DNA from: Oricola sp.
Lineage (GTDB): Bacteria; Pseudomonadota; Alphaproteobacteria; Rhizobiales; Rhizobiaceae
Direction: 5' to 3'
DNA: 64,000 nucleotides
NCBI RefSeq assembly: GCF_022763245.1
Contig: NZ_JALEGV010000032.1
Span: 1 to 64,000 of the forward strand
Below, piece by piece: positions 44,153 to 53,022 of this stretch. The notes under the pieces were generated by a model that did no database searches, was not told the origin of the DNA, and worked only from the letters and a program-made list of their open reading frames with translations. The position numbers and the translations under genes were made by a program. How positions within the stretch are numbered: position 1 is the first letter of the stretch; each line of letters opens with the position of its first letter.

Positions 44153-45313
44153 ATGACAAAATCCCCGACCAAGGTTAGCGGCCCCGCCAGGCAAAAGGCG
44201 GGGCCAACTTCTGCAAGACGCGGCCAAAAGCCAGCTGACGGGAACGAGGAGCCGAAAGAACCGGCTGCCAAATATTCCATGTCCGGCGGCTTGGTCGGGT
44301 TCCTGAAGCGCAACAAGATCGCGTTGGCCGCGACGTCCTATCAATCCGGCCGTCTCTACATGATCAGCTCGAACACCAAGGGCGGGCTGATGGTCAATGA
44401 GCAGTTCTTTCGCAAGGCGATGGGACTGCATGTGACGGACGACTCGCTCTACATGGTGACGCTGGGCCATATCGTCCGGCTCGAAAACGTGTTGCGCGAA
44501 GGGCAGTGGGTCAACGAGCAGTTCACGCATTGCTATGTCAGCCGGGAACTGCATCTCACGGGCGTGATCGACGCACATGACATCGGCCTGACCGACAAGG
44601 GCGAGATCGTCTTCGTCAACACGAAGTACAATTGCCTTGCGACGCTGTCGAAAGAGCACAGCTTCAAGCCGATCTGGAAACCGCATTTCATCTCGCAGAT
44701 CGTCGCCGAAGACCGCTGCCATCTCAACGGAATGGCGATGCAGGACGGCAAGCCGCGTTACGTGACGGCCGTATCCAAATCCGACACAGTCGACGGCTGG
44801 CGTGACCGTCGTTCCGACGGTGGCATCGTGATGGATGTCGACGCAAACGAGGTCATCTGCGAAGGCCTGTCCATGCCGCATTCGCCGCGTGTCTATCGCG
44901 ACAAGGTGTGGCTGCTGAATTCCGGCACGGGCGAGCTCGGCTGGGTGGACAAGGAAAGCAAGCGCTTCCAGCCCTTGGCGTTCTGCCCGGGTTTCGTGCG
45001 CGGTCTGGCGTTCTTCGATCGCTTTGCCGTGGTGGGGCTCTCGCGCCCGCGCTACGAGCGGTTCGAGGGACTGGAGCTCGACGAGCGTCTCAAGCAGGCG
45101 GATTCCGAACCCTGGACCGGGATCCAGGTCATCGATCTCGACACCGGCAATGTGGTGCAGTGGTTCCGCATCGACGGAAAGGTCGCCGAGATGTATGACG
45201 TCGCCGTCATACCGGGGGTCGGCTGCGCTAAGACGATCGGCTTCATGAATGACGAGGCGCTGCCTCTCATCACGATCGACGATCCCGATTACGAGTTTCT
45301 GAACCAGCACTAA
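44153..45313 (+). CDS. TIGR03032 family protein
   Basis: A 386-residue cytoplasmic protein of the uncharacterised TIGR03032 family. The signature strings are LAATSYQSGRLYMI, TGVIDAHDIGL, SMPHSPRVYRDKVWLLNSGTG in parts, and CPGFVRGLAFF; the strand-turn pattern suggests a beta-propeller. The first 42 residues are low-complexity, basic and rich in Pro and Lys. They are encoded over a perfect terminator-like hairpin (44180-44205), so the true start may be the ATG at 44279. Only 20 nt separate it from the autotransporter. Function unknown. Confidence 0.85.
   Translation: MTKSPTKVSGPARQKAGPTSARRGQKPADGNEEPKEPAAKYSMSGGLVGFLKRNKIALAATSYQSGRLYMISSNTKGGLMVNEQFFRKAMGLHVTDDSLYMVTLGHIVRLENVLREGQWVNEQFTHCYVSRELHLTGVIDAHDIGLTDKGEIVFVNTKYNCLATLSKEHSFKPIWKPHFISQIVAEDRCHLNGMAMQDGKPRYVTAVSKSDTVDGWRDRRSDGGIVMDVDANEVICEGLSMPHSPRVYRDKVWLLNSGTGELGWVDKESKRFQPLAFCPGFVRGLAFFDRFAVVGLSRPRYERFEGLELDERLKQADSEPWTGIQVIDLDTGNVVQWFRIDGKVAEMYDVAVIPGVGCAKTIGFMNDEALPLITIDDPDYEFLNQH
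44180..44205 (+). terminator. Perfect GC hairpin after the autotransporter, inside the next reading frame
   Basis: A 9-bp perfect stem GGCCCCGCC/GGCGGGGCC with an 8-nt loop begins 48 nt after the autotransporter stop. Only a short AACTT follows, so it is at best a weak intrinsic terminator or a mRNA 3' end stabiliser. It overlaps the proposed N-terminus of the TIGR03032 protein. Confidence 0.5.
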
Positions 45314-45351
45314 CGGCCGGTCACGGCCCTGCCTCGAAGGAACCGAGAGTC

Positions 45352-45885
45352 ATGAACATCAGGACTGTTGCCGCCTCGGCATTGCTGGCCGGTCTTTGCG
45401 CCGCGCCTGTCTCCGCCGCGGGATTGCCGAACGGCGCGACTTCGCTGAACGAGACCTATGGCGCCTGGCGCGTCGTTTGCCAGTCCGTCACGAAGAACGA
45501 GGCGACGAATGTCGGATGCACGCTCGTGCAGGTGCTGTCGCGCAAGGGCAGCAAGAGCCCCGCTTTCGTCATTCGCCTTCAGCCGGGATCCGACGGCGAT
45601 GCCAACGGCCGCATGATCGTGCCGCTCGGCGTTTCGCTCAAGGATGGCGTGACGCTGCAGATCGACGATTCCGCCGAGACCGCGCCGAACCCCTATTCGA
45701 CCTGTCTTCGCGCGGGATGCATGGTTCCGATTAAGTGGCCGGCGAAAACGGTCAACGGGCTCAAGCTGGGCGGAACGCTCAAGGTGATGGCCACGGGAAT
45801 GACCGGCCAGAAAGCGACGTTCGAGGTGAGCCTGAAAGGTTTCTCCGCTGCCTATGACCGCGCGGCCACGTTGATCTCCGGCTAG
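45352..45885 (+). CDS. Invasion-associated locus B (IalB) family protein
   Basis: A 177-residue exported protein with a signal peptide ending near PVSAAG and the IalB pattern YGAWRVVCQS, GCTLVQVLSRK, IVPLGVSLKDGVTLQID and CLRAGCMVPI. The two cysteine pairs of the family are present. IalB proteins are periplasmic or outer-membrane associated in alphaproteobacteria; the molecular role is not settled. It lies 38 nt after the TIGR03032 gene, probably in the same transcript. Confidence 0.9.
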   Translation: MNIRTVAASALLAGLCAAPVSAAGLPNGATSLNETYGAWRVVCQSVTKNEATNVGCTLVQVLSRKGSKSPAFVIRLQPGSDGDANGRMIVPLGVSLKDGVTLQIDDSAETAPNPYSTCLRAGCMVPIKWPAKTVNGLKLGGTLKVMATGMTGQKATFEVSLKGFSAAYDRAATLISG

Positions 45886-45946
45886 AGCTGGGTCAGGATA
45901 GTCTTCGTTCGAGCGGCCGAGTCTTTCGGCACAGGGGGAGTTTCCG

Positions 45947-46579
45947 ATGGATATTGGCGTACCTTTGAAGACCTACGGGCTGGTCGACATAGAACCGTTG
46001 CGCGAAGCAATGGAGAAGCTGCCCTATTCCTATTGGGAATCGGATCGTGACAGCCGGGTGTCGCTCGCCGGCGACCGTCCCGGCAACGCGGTGTTCCTCT
46101 ATAATGACAAGCCGGCCAACGTCATGAGAAAGACGCTGTTCGAGGCCCGTTCCGGATATGTCAACGTGATGCGCTACGCGGATCGGCCGTTGATCGATCT
46201 CGTCGACGACATCATCGAGAAATACATCCAGCCGGAATTCCCGAATTGCGACCCGATGCGCGTGCAATTGGCCGAACTGCCGCCCGGGCAGGTGATCACG
46301 CCGCATCGCGACATGGGCATCCTGGCCGCGATCCATCGCACCCATGTGCCGATCGTGACGGATCCGGGCGTAAAATTCATCATTCAGCGGCAGGCCTATT
46401 TCCTGGAGCCGGGCCGGCTCTACGACCTGAACAATGTCGTCGTTCATTCGGTCGAGAACCAGAGCGACGTCATGCGTGTCCACCTCATGGTCGACATGCT
46501 GCCGCACTCCATCGCGCGTTGCCGATATCACGAGACCGAAGCCGCGATGCTGGAAGCCGCGGTGCCCGTTTCGGCCTGA
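45947..46579 (+). CDS. Aspartyl/asparaginyl beta-hydroxylase family protein
   Basis: A 210-residue Fe(II)/2-oxoglutarate oxygenase-like protein. The iron-binding HxD is His120-Arg-Asp122 (TPHRDMG), the distal histidine is His167 (VVVHSVENQSD) and Arg177 (MRVHL) can bind 2-oxoglutarate. There is no signal peptide, so any protein substrate would be modified in the cytoplasm before export. It ends the block that starts with the Asp/Asn-rich autotransporter, which is a candidate substrate; small-molecule hydroxylation is the alternative. Confidence 0.85.
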   Translation: MDIGVPLKTYGLVDIEPLREAMEKLPYSYWESDRDSRVSLAGDRPGNAVFLYNDKPANVMRKTLFEARSGYVNVMRYADRPLIDLVDDIIEKYIQPEFPNCDPMRVQLAELPPGQVITPHRDMGILAAIHRTHVPIVTDPGVKFIIQRQAYFLEPGRLYDLNNVVVHSVENQSDVMRVHLMVDMLPHSIARCRYHETEAAMLEAAVPVSA

Positions 46580-46581
46580 TT

Positions 46582-46610
46582 GGCTTCAGGTGAGGGCGCC
46601 CCGAGGGGCT
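46582..46610. terminator. Hairpin between convergent hydroxylase and LysR genes
   Basis: A stem with outer arms TGAGGG/CTCTCA and inner CCCC/GGGG, with a 2-nt bulge, fills the 32-nt convergent gap (about 46591-46614). There is no T run on either strand, so termination efficiency is doubtful. Confidence 0.4.
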
Positions 46611-46611
46611 C

Positions 46612-47541
46612 TCACGACACGGTTTCGTCGCCCGGCCTCGGCCGGGCGCTCGACCAGAAGCGTTTCCGTTCCGCGCGAACCTTTTCGGCTATGAAATCGA
46701 CGACCGTGCGAATGCGCGCGGTGTCGCGCGAGTCGATATGCGCGATCACCCAGAAGGCGCGAACCAGTTCCACCTCTTCGGGCAGCACCGGAACGAGATG
46801 CGGGTCTTCGCAGGCCATGAAATCGGGCAGGATGCACAATCCCGTGCCGGCCTGGGTCGCGCGCAGCTGTGCCAGCAGGTTGGTGCTCGACAGGCGCGGC
46901 GCGAGGCTTTCTCCGATCTGCTGCAGGTAATCGAGTTCCGGGGTGAAGATCAGTTCCGGAATGTAGCCGATCCAGGGGTGGTTGGCGAAGTCGCGCTTGC
47001 CGGTGATCGGCGGCGCTCCCGCGAGGTAGTCTCGGGCCGCGTAGACATGCAGCGTGTAGTCGGTGAGCTTGCGCGAATAGAGGCGGCCCTTGTCGGGGCG
47101 CTCAAGCCCGATGGCAATGTCGGCCTCGCGTTTCGACAGGCTGAAGATGCGCGGCATCGCGATGATCTGCAGCTCCAGTTGCGGGTGACGGTGGCTCAAT
47201 TCGCCGATGCGGGGGGCGAGGAAGAACGCGCCGAACCCGTCCGGCGCGCCGATGCGCACCGCGCCGCTCAGCGAGAATTTCTCACCTGCGATGTCGTTCT
47301 GGATGCTTGCCGCCGACGTCTCGATGGTTTCGGCGCGGGCGAGCAGCCGCTCGCCGGCATCCGTCAGGGAATAGCCGCGCGGCGAACGGTCGAACAAAAG
47401 GGCGTCCAGTTCACGCTCCAGCGCGCCGATCCGCCGGCTGACGGTGGCATGATCGGTGCCCATGCGGCGCGCGGCAGCAGTCAGTCGCCCGGTGCGGGCG
47501 ACGGCGAGGAAATAGCGGAGATCATCCCAGTCGAAGGCCAT
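46612..47541 (-). CDS. LysR family transcriptional regulator of the valine catabolism operon
   Basis: A 309-residue LTTR with N-terminus MAFDWDDLRYFLAVARTGRLTAAARRMG and the HTH GTDHATVSRRIGALERELDALLFDR, a common alphaproteobacterial form. It is divergent from mmsA, with a perfect 12-bp palindrome in between. I chose ATG 47541; an upstream ATG at 47562 would add seven residues. Confidence 0.92.
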   Translation of the reverse strand: MAFDWDDLRYFLAVARTGRLTAAARRMGTDHATVSRRIGALERELDALLFDRSPRGYSLTDAGERLLARAETIETSAASIQNDIAGEKFSLSGAVRIGAPDGFGAFFLAPRIGELSHRHPQLELQIIAMPRIFSLSKREADIAIGLERPDKGRLYSRKLTDYTLHVYAARDYLAGAPPITGKRDFANHPWIGYIPELIFTPELDYLQQIGESLAPRLSSTNLLAQLRATQAGTGLCILPDFMACEDPHLVPVLPEEVELVRAFWVIAHIDSRDTARIRTVVDFIAEKVRAERKRFWSSARPRPGDETVS

Positions 47542-47587
47542 CGTGTATGAGCATATTCGCACAACGGTTTGTCAATCAAGCGCATGG

Positions 47588-47599
47588 ATTTGCGCAAAT
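47588..47599. promoter_or_regulatory. Perfect palindrome in the LysR-mmsA divergent promoter
   Basis: ATTTGCGCAAAT is a perfect 12-bp palindrome, 42 bp upstream of mmsA and 46 bp from the LysR start, in an otherwise AT-rich 100-bp gap. A related TTCGCACAA lies near 47556. I infer the LysR operator. Confidence 0.6.
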
Positions 47600-47641
47600 A
47601 ATCGCATTAAAATGAGCACTCCAGACTTCAGGGAGGAGTTC

Positions 47642-49141
47642 ATGCGCGAGATCGGACATTTCGTCGGCGGCAAGCATGTCGCCGGAACAAGCGGTCGTTT
47701 CAGCGACGTCTACAACCCGGCGACCGGCGAGGTCGAAGCGAAGGTCGCGCTTGCCAGCGCGTCGGAGCTTGAGGCTGCGATCGGGAACGCCAAGGCGGCG
47801 CAGATCGGCTGGGGCGCCACCAACCCGCAGCGCCGCGCCCGCGTCCTGATGAAGTTCGTCGATCTTCTGCATCGCGACATGGACAAGCTGGCCGAGGCGC
47901 TCTCTCGCGAGCACGGCAAGACGCTGCCGGACGCCAAGGGCGACGTGATCCGCGGGCTTGAGGTCGCCGAATTCTGCATCGGCGCGCCGCATCTCCTGAA
48001 GGGCGAGTTCACCGAGGGCGCGGGGCCGGGTATCGACATTCACTCCGTGCGCCAGCCGCTCGGCGTCGTAGCCGGCATAACGCCGTTCAACTTCCCGGCG
48101 ATGATCCCGATGTGGAAATTCTGCCCGGCGATCGCTGCGGGCAACGCCTTCATCCTGAAGCCGTCGGAACGCGATCCGTCCGTGCCGATTATGCTGGCCG
48201 AACTGATGCTGGAAGCGGGTCTTCCCGAGGGCGTGCTCAATGTCGTCAATGGCGACAAGGAGGCCGTGGACGGCATTCTCGATCATCCCGACATCATGGC
48301 TGTCGGTTTCGTCGGCTCCACCGCGATTGCGGAATATGTCTATGCGCGGGGCTGCGCCGCCGGCAAGCGGGTGCAGTGCTTCGGCGGAGCGAAGAACCAC
48401 ATGCTGATCATGCCCGACGCCGATATGGACCAGGCCGTCGATGCCCTTGTAGGTGCCGGATATGGCGCGGCGGGCGAGCGCTGCATGGCGATTTCAGTCG
48501 CCGTTCCGGTGGGCGAGGGCACGGCCGACCGCTTGATGGAAAAGCTTGTTCCGCGTGTTGAGAACCTCAAGATCGCGCCCTACACCGCCGGCAACGATGC
48601 CGATTTCGGCCCGCTGGTGACCAAGGCCGCCTATGACCGCGTCAGGGGCTATGTCGACAGGGGCGTCGAGGACGGCGCGGAGCTGGTCGTCGATGGCCGC
48701 GATTTCTCGATGCAGGGCTACGAGAACGGCTTCTTCATCGGCGGCTGCCTGTTCGACCATGTCACCAAGGACATGGCGATCTACAAGGAAGAGATCTTCG
48801 GACCGGTCCTTTCGGTGGTGCGCGCCAAGACCTACGAGGAAGGGCTCGATCTCGCGATGAGCCATGAATACGGCAACGGCGTCGCGATCTTCACGCGCGA
48901 CGGCGACGCGGCCCGCGATTTCGCGGCACGCGTCAATATCGGCATGGTCGGCGTCAATGTGCCGATCCCGGTGCCGTTGGCGTACTACACCTTCGGGGGC
49001 TGGAAACGGTCCGGCTTCGGCGATCTGAACCAGCACGGCCCGGACGCGTTCCGATTCTACACGCGGACCAAGACGATCACGTCGCGCTGGCCGTCCGGCA
49101 TCAAGGACGGCGCGGAATTCGTCATCCCGACGATGAGCTGA
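47642..49141 (+). CDS. mmsA: Methylmalonate-semialdehyde dehydrogenase (CoA-acylating)
   Basis: A 499-residue aldehyde dehydrogenase that converts methylmalonate semialdehyde plus CoA to propionyl-CoA. The catalytic Cys281 is in the MmsA-specific GAAGERCMAIS motif; GVVAGITPFNFPAMIPMWK and GWKRSGFGDLNQHG, read in parts, are also MmsA-typical. AGGGAGGAG precedes the ATG. It leads a five-gene valine degradation operon. Confidence 0.95.
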   Translation: MREIGHFVGGKHVAGTSGRFSDVYNPATGEVEAKVALASASELEAAIGNAKAAQIGWGATNPQRRARVLMKFVDLLHRDMDKLAEALSREHGKTLPDAKGDVIRGLEVAEFCIGAPHLLKGEFTEGAGPGIDIHSVRQPLGVVAGITPFNFPAMIPMWKFCPAIAAGNAFILKPSERDPSVPIMLAELMLEAGLPEGVLNVVNGDKEAVDGILDHPDIMAVGFVGSTAIAEYVYARGCAAGKRVQCFGGAKNHMLIMPDADMDQAVDALVGAGYGAAGERCMAISVAVPVGEGTADRLMEKLVPRVENLKIAPYTAGNDADFGPLVTKAAYDRVRGYVDRGVEDGAELVVDGRDFSMQGYENGFFIGGCLFDHVTKDMAIYKEEIFGPVLSVVRAKTYEEGLDLAMSHEYGNGVAIFTRDGDAARDFAARVNIGMVGVNVPIPVPLAYYTFGGWKRSGFGDLNQHGPDAFRFYTRTKTITSRWPSGIKDGAEFVIPTMS

Positions 49142-49145
49142 CGCC

Positions 49146-50288
49146 ATGGACTTCGATCTCTCGGAAGAACAGCGCGCCATCCAGGAGATGGCGCGTGGAT
49201 TTGCCGATGACAATCTCGCCCCGAAGGCGATCGAGTGGGACGAGACCGGACACTTTCCTGAGGACGTCGTTCGATCGGTCGGCGCATTGGGGCTGGCCGG
49301 GATCTATGTGCGCGAGGATGTCGGCGGATCTGGCCTCGGCCGGTTGGACGCCGCGCTGATTTTCGAGGCGCTGGCGCATGGCTGCCCGTCGATCGGTTCC
49401 TTCATCTCCATCCACAACATGGTCGCCTGGATGATCGACCGGTTTGGCACCGAGGAGCAGCGCCAGGCCTGGTTGCCGAGACTCTGCTCAATGGAACTGA
49501 TCGCGTCCTATTGCCTGACCGAGCCTGGCGCGGGTTCGGACGCAGCGTCGCTGAAGACGAAGGCCGAGCGCGACGGCAACGGCTGGAAGCTCAACGGCGC
49601 CAAGGCCTTCATTTCCGGTGGCGGGTTTTCCGACCTCTATCTGGCGATGGTGCGCACCGGCGGTGAGGGGCCGGGCGGGATTTCGGCCGTGCTGGTGGAG
49701 GACGGCACGCCGGGGCTCTCCTTCGGCGCGAACGAGCGCAAGATGGGCTGGCGGGCGCAGCCGACCGCGCAGGTGCAGTTCGACGATTGCAAGGTGCCCG
49801 CCGATCATCTGCTCGGCGAGGAGGGCAAGGGCTTTCGCTATGCGATGGCCGGCCTGGACGGCGGCCGGCTGAACATCGCGGCAAGCGCGCTCGGCGCGGC
49901 GCAAGCGGCGCTCGACAAGGCGCTGGGCTATGCCAGGGAACGCAAGGCCTTCGGCAGGCCGATTGCCGATTTCCAGTCGCTGCAGTTCAAGCTGGCCGAC
50001 ATGGAAACGCAGTTGCAGGCGGCGCGGATCTTCCTCTACCAGGCGGCCGCGAAGCTGGATGCAGGCGCGCCCGACGCGACCAAGCATTGCGCCATGGCCA
50101 AGCGCTTCGTCACCGACGCCGCTTTCAACGTCGCCAACGAGGCGCTGCAGATCCATGGCGGCTACGGCTATCTTGCCGATTTCGGACTGGAGAAGATCGT
50201 GCGCGACCTCAGGGTGCACCAGATCCTGGAAGGCACCAACGAGATCATGCGAGTGATCGTGGCGCGGCACATGCTGGCGGAGCGTTGA
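49146..50288 (+). CDS. Acyl-CoA dehydrogenase, probable isobutyryl-CoA dehydrogenase
   Basis: A 380-residue FAD enzyme with CLTEPGAGSDAAS, the AFISGGGFSDLY flavin loop, the FGRPIADFQSLQFKLADM helix in parts, and the C-terminal ILEGTNEIMRVIVARHML. The catalytic glutamate of the isobutyryl and short-chain group is expected in the QIHGGYGYLADFGLEK/EGTNE region. Between mmsA and the 3-hydroxyisobutyryl-CoA hydrolase it should oxidise isobutyryl-CoA to methacrylyl-CoA. Four nt separate it from mmsA. Confidence 0.92.
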   Translation: MDFDLSEEQRAIQEMARGFADDNLAPKAIEWDETGHFPEDVVRSVGALGLAGIYVREDVGGSGLGRLDAALIFEALAHGCPSIGSFISIHNMVAWMIDRFGTEEQRQAWLPRLCSMELIASYCLTEPGAGSDAASLKTKAERDGNGWKLNGAKAFISGGGFSDLYLAMVRTGGEGPGGISAVLVEDGTPGLSFGANERKMGWRAQPTAQVQFDDCKVPADHLLGEEGKGFRYAMAGLDGGRLNIAASALGAAQAALDKALGYARERKAFGRPIADFQSLQFKLADMETQLQAARIFLYQAAAKLDAGAPDATKHCAMAKRFVTDAAFNVANEALQIHGGYGYLADFGLEKIVRDLRVHQILEGTNEIMRVIVARHMLAER

Positions 50289-50289
50289 T

Positions 50290-51330
50290 TTGGGAACCGA
50301 CGAAGACATCGACATCCGGGAGACGGGGCGATGCGGGCGCATCACCCTGACACGGCCGAAGGCGCTCAATGCGCTGAGCTACGACATGGCGATGGCGATC
50401 GAGGCGGCGCTCGACCGCTGGCAGGCGGACGAAGCCGTCGACATGATCCTGGTCGATGCAGAGGGTGACCGCGCCTTTTGCGCCGGCGGCGACATAGCGG
50501 CGATGCACTCCACCGGAACGGCCGGCGATTTTTCCTATGGCCGCACGTTCTGGTCGGACGAATACCGGATGAACGCCAAAATCGCCCACTCGACGATCCC
50601 CTATGTCGCGATCATGGACGGCATCGTCATGGGCGGCGGTGCCGGCATCTCCGTGCACGGGTCGCATCGCGTCGTCACCGAACGCTCGATGGTCGCCATG
50701 CCGGAATGCGGCATCGGGCTCATTCCCGATGTCGGCTGTTCGCTGTATCTGGCGCGCGCGCCGGAGCATCTCGGCGAGTTCCTGGCGATGACCGGCTGGC
50801 GGATGGACGCCGGCGACGCGATCCACGCCGGCTTTGCCGATGTGGCGGTCAGATCCGATGACCTGCCTGCGCTGAAGGCTCGGCTGGAGGAAACGGCCGA
50901 TCCGCGAGCCATCGACGCCTTTGCCGATGCTCCGGGCGGGGCGGGTTTGGCGCCCTGGCTCGAGACGATCGATCGGCATTTCGGGCGGGCCACAGCGCTT
51001 GACTGCCTGCGGTCGCTGGAAGCCGACCCGTCGGAATTCGCGCAGAAGGCGGCGGGCATGATCCGTCGGAGCTGCCCGATCTCGCTTGCGTGCGCGTTTG
51101 AGCTGATCCGCGACGTGCGCAATGCCGACACGGTCGAGGAGGCGCTGCGGCGCGAATACCGCTTCACATACCGCTCGATGTCGCAAGGCGAATTCCTGGA
51201 GGGCGTACGGGCGCAGATCATCGAGAAGGATCGCGATCCGAAATGGCGGATCGCGCGGCTGGACGACGTCACGCCGGCGCAGGTCGATGCCATGCTCGCG
51301 CCGCTCGGCGACGACGAATTGACGCTTTGA
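50290..51330 (+). CDS. 3-hydroxyisobutyryl-CoA hydrolase (enoyl-CoA hydratase/isomerase family)
   Basis: A 346-residue crotonase-fold protein. The length and motifs separate it from true hydratases: FCAGGDIAAMH, MDGIVMGGGAGISVHGSHRV in parts, and MPECGIGLIPDVGCSLYLARAP. It should release 3-hydroxyisobutyrate from its CoA ester. The start is a TTG at 50290, 1 nt after the preceding stop. An MmsB dehydrogenase gene follows, matching pathway order. Confidence 0.9.
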   Translation: MGTDEDIDIRETGRCGRITLTRPKALNALSYDMAMAIEAALDRWQADEAVDMILVDAEGDRAFCAGGDIAAMHSTGTAGDFSYGRTFWSDEYRMNAKIAHSTIPYVAIMDGIVMGGGAGISVHGSHRVVTERSMVAMPECGIGLIPDVGCSLYLARAPEHLGEFLAMTGWRMDAGDAIHAGFADVAVRSDDLPALKARLEETADPRAIDAFADAPGGAGLAPWLETIDRHFGRATALDCLRSLEADPSEFAQKAAGMIRRSCPISLACAFELIRDVRNADTVEEALRREYRFTYRSMSQGEFLEGVRAQIIEKDRDPKWRIARLDDVTPAQVDAMLAPLGDDELTL

Positions 51331-51346
51331 GGGAGGAGGAGACCGC

Positions 51347-52234
51347 ATGAGCAGGATCGCATTCATCGGGCTGGGCAACATGGGCATGCCGATGGCCGTC
51401 AATCTCAGGAAAGCCGGCCACGAGATCGACGCCTTCGACACCGTCCCTGCCGCACTGGAAACGGCGAAGATGGAGGGCATGGCGATCGCCGAAAGCGCCG
51501 CCGAAGCCGTGTCGGACGCCGAATTCATCATCACCATGCTGCCGAACGGGCCGATCGTGCTGAAAGTCTTTGATGAGATCGTGCCGGCGGCGAGAAAAGG
51601 CGCGGTCGTGATCGATTGTTCGACGATCGACGTCGACAGCGCGAAAAAGGCGCATGAAATGGCGAACGCGGCCGGCTTGCTGCCGCTCGACGCGCCGGTT
51701 TCCGGCGGCACAGGCGGCGCAGTGGCCGGTACGCTGACCTTCATGGTCGGCGGCTCCAAGGAGGCTTTCGACAAGGCGGCGCCAATCCTCGACATCATGG
51801 GCGGCAAGCTTGTCCATTGCGGTGACGGCGGGGCGGGCCAATCGGCCAAGATTTGCAACAACATGCTGCTGGCGATCTCGATGATCGGGGCCTGCGAGTC
51901 CTTCGCGCTCGCCGAAAAGCTCGGCCTGTCGGCGCAGGCGGCCTTCGACGTCATCTCCACGTCGTCGGGCTTCTGCTGGTCGGTCAATACGTACTGCCCG
52001 GTACCAGGCGTCGGACCGAAGAGCCCGGCGGACAATGATTACAAGCCCGGCTTCGCCGCCGAATTGATGCTCAAGGATCTCGGCCTGTCACAGCAAGCCG
52101 CCGAGGCATCCGGCCAGGCCACGCCGATGGGCGCTCACGCGAAGGACCTCTACGAAACGTTCCTTGCTGAAGGCGGCGCCGGCAAGGATTTCTCCGGCAT
52201 CATCGAATTCCTGAAAACGGCATCGCGGAGCTGA
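51347..52234 (+). CDS. mmsB: 3-hydroxyisobutyrate dehydrogenase
   Basis: A 295-residue NAD-dependent beta-hydroxyacid dehydrogenase: FIGLGNMGMPMAVNL at the N-terminus, the DAPVSGGTGGAVAGTL substrate loop and the catalytic Lys in QSAKICNNMLL. It forms methylmalonate semialdehyde for MmsA. GGGAGGAGGAGACC upstream is the strongest ribosome site of the operon. Confidence 0.95.
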   Translation: MSRIAFIGLGNMGMPMAVNLRKAGHEIDAFDTVPAALETAKMEGMAIAESAAEAVSDAEFIITMLPNGPIVLKVFDEIVPAARKGAVVIDCSTIDVDSAKKAHEMANAAGLLPLDAPVSGGTGGAVAGTLTFMVGGSKEAFDKAAPILDIMGGKLVHCGDGGAGQSAKICNNMLLAISMIGACESFALAEKLGLSAQAAFDVISTSSGFCWSVNTYCPVPGVGPKSPADNDYKPGFAAELMLKDLGLSQQAAEASGQATPMGAHAKDLYETFLAEGGAGKDFSGIIEFLKTASRS

Positions 52235-52237
52235 GCC

Positions 52238-53008
52238 ATGAACGATGTGATCACCTCCGTCGAAGACGGTGTCGGCATTATCACGATCAACCGTCCGAAC
52301 GCTCTCAACGCCGTCAATCACGAGGTGATGGCGGGGCTCCTGGAAGCGGCGGAGGCATTTGACGCGGATGACGCGATCGGCTGTATCCTGATCACGGGCG
52401 AGGGCGACAAGGCGTTCGTCGCAGGCGCCGACATCAAGGAGATGGCCGACAAGTCTTACATGGACATGTTCATGGCCGACGTTCAGGCGGGGTGGGAGCG
52501 CTTCGCCGCCACGCGCAAGCCCATGGTCGCGGCCGTCAATGGCTTCGCGCTGGGCGGCGGGTGCGAAATCGCCATGATGTGCGACGTTGTCATCGCCTCC
52601 GAGAAGGCGAGGTTCGGCCAGCCGGAAATCAAGCTCGGCGTGATCCCGGGCTGGGGCGGAACGCAGAGGCTGGTCAAGGCTGTCGGCAAGGCGAAGGCGA
52701 TGGACCTCATTCTCACCGGTCGGATGATGGATGCCGCGGAGGCCGAGAGCGCCGGGCTCGTTGCGCGGGTCGTGCCGCACGAGAAGCTGATGGGCGAGGC
52801 GCTGGAGGCCGCGAAGACGATCGCTTCCTATGGCCGCCCGTCGGTGCTGATCGCCAAGGAAGCGGTGAACAGGGCCTTCGAAACGTCGCTGGGAGAGGGC
52901 ATCCGTTTCGAACGGCGGGTCTTCTATTCGCTGTTTGCGACCGAGGATCAGAAGGAAGGCATGGACGCCTTCGTCAACAAGCGCACGCCGAGCTTCAAGA
53001 ACAAATGA
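52238..53008 (+). CDS. Enoyl-CoA hydratase
   Basis: A 256-residue crotonase with the oxyanion and catalytic regions [13 protein letters not shown] and [15 protein letters not shown], and [17 protein letters not shown] containing the paired-glutamate position. It probably hydrates methacrylyl-CoA in this valine operon; general fatty-acid activity is possible. It follows mmsB by 3 nt and is convergent with ribokinase. Confidence 0.92.
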   Translation: MNDVITSVEDGVGIITINRPNALNAVNHEVMAGLLEAAEAFDADDAIGCILITGEGDKAFVAGADIKEMADKSYMDMFMADVQAGWERFAATRKPMVAAVNGFALGGGCEIAMMCDVVIASEKARFGQPEIKLGVIPGWGGTQRLVKAVGKAKAMDLILTGRMMDAAEAESAGLVARVVPHEKLMGEALEAAKTIASYGRPSVLIAKEAVNRAFETSLGEGIRFERRVFYSLFATEDQKEGMDAFVNKRTPSFKNK

Positions 53009-53022
53009 CCGCTCAAACGTGA

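Noticed and set aside
46630-46647. GC-rich hairpin GCCCGGCC/GGCCGGGC as a terminator
   Set aside because: It lies within the C-terminal coding region of the LysR gene and has no T run; probably a consequence of Arg-Pro codons.
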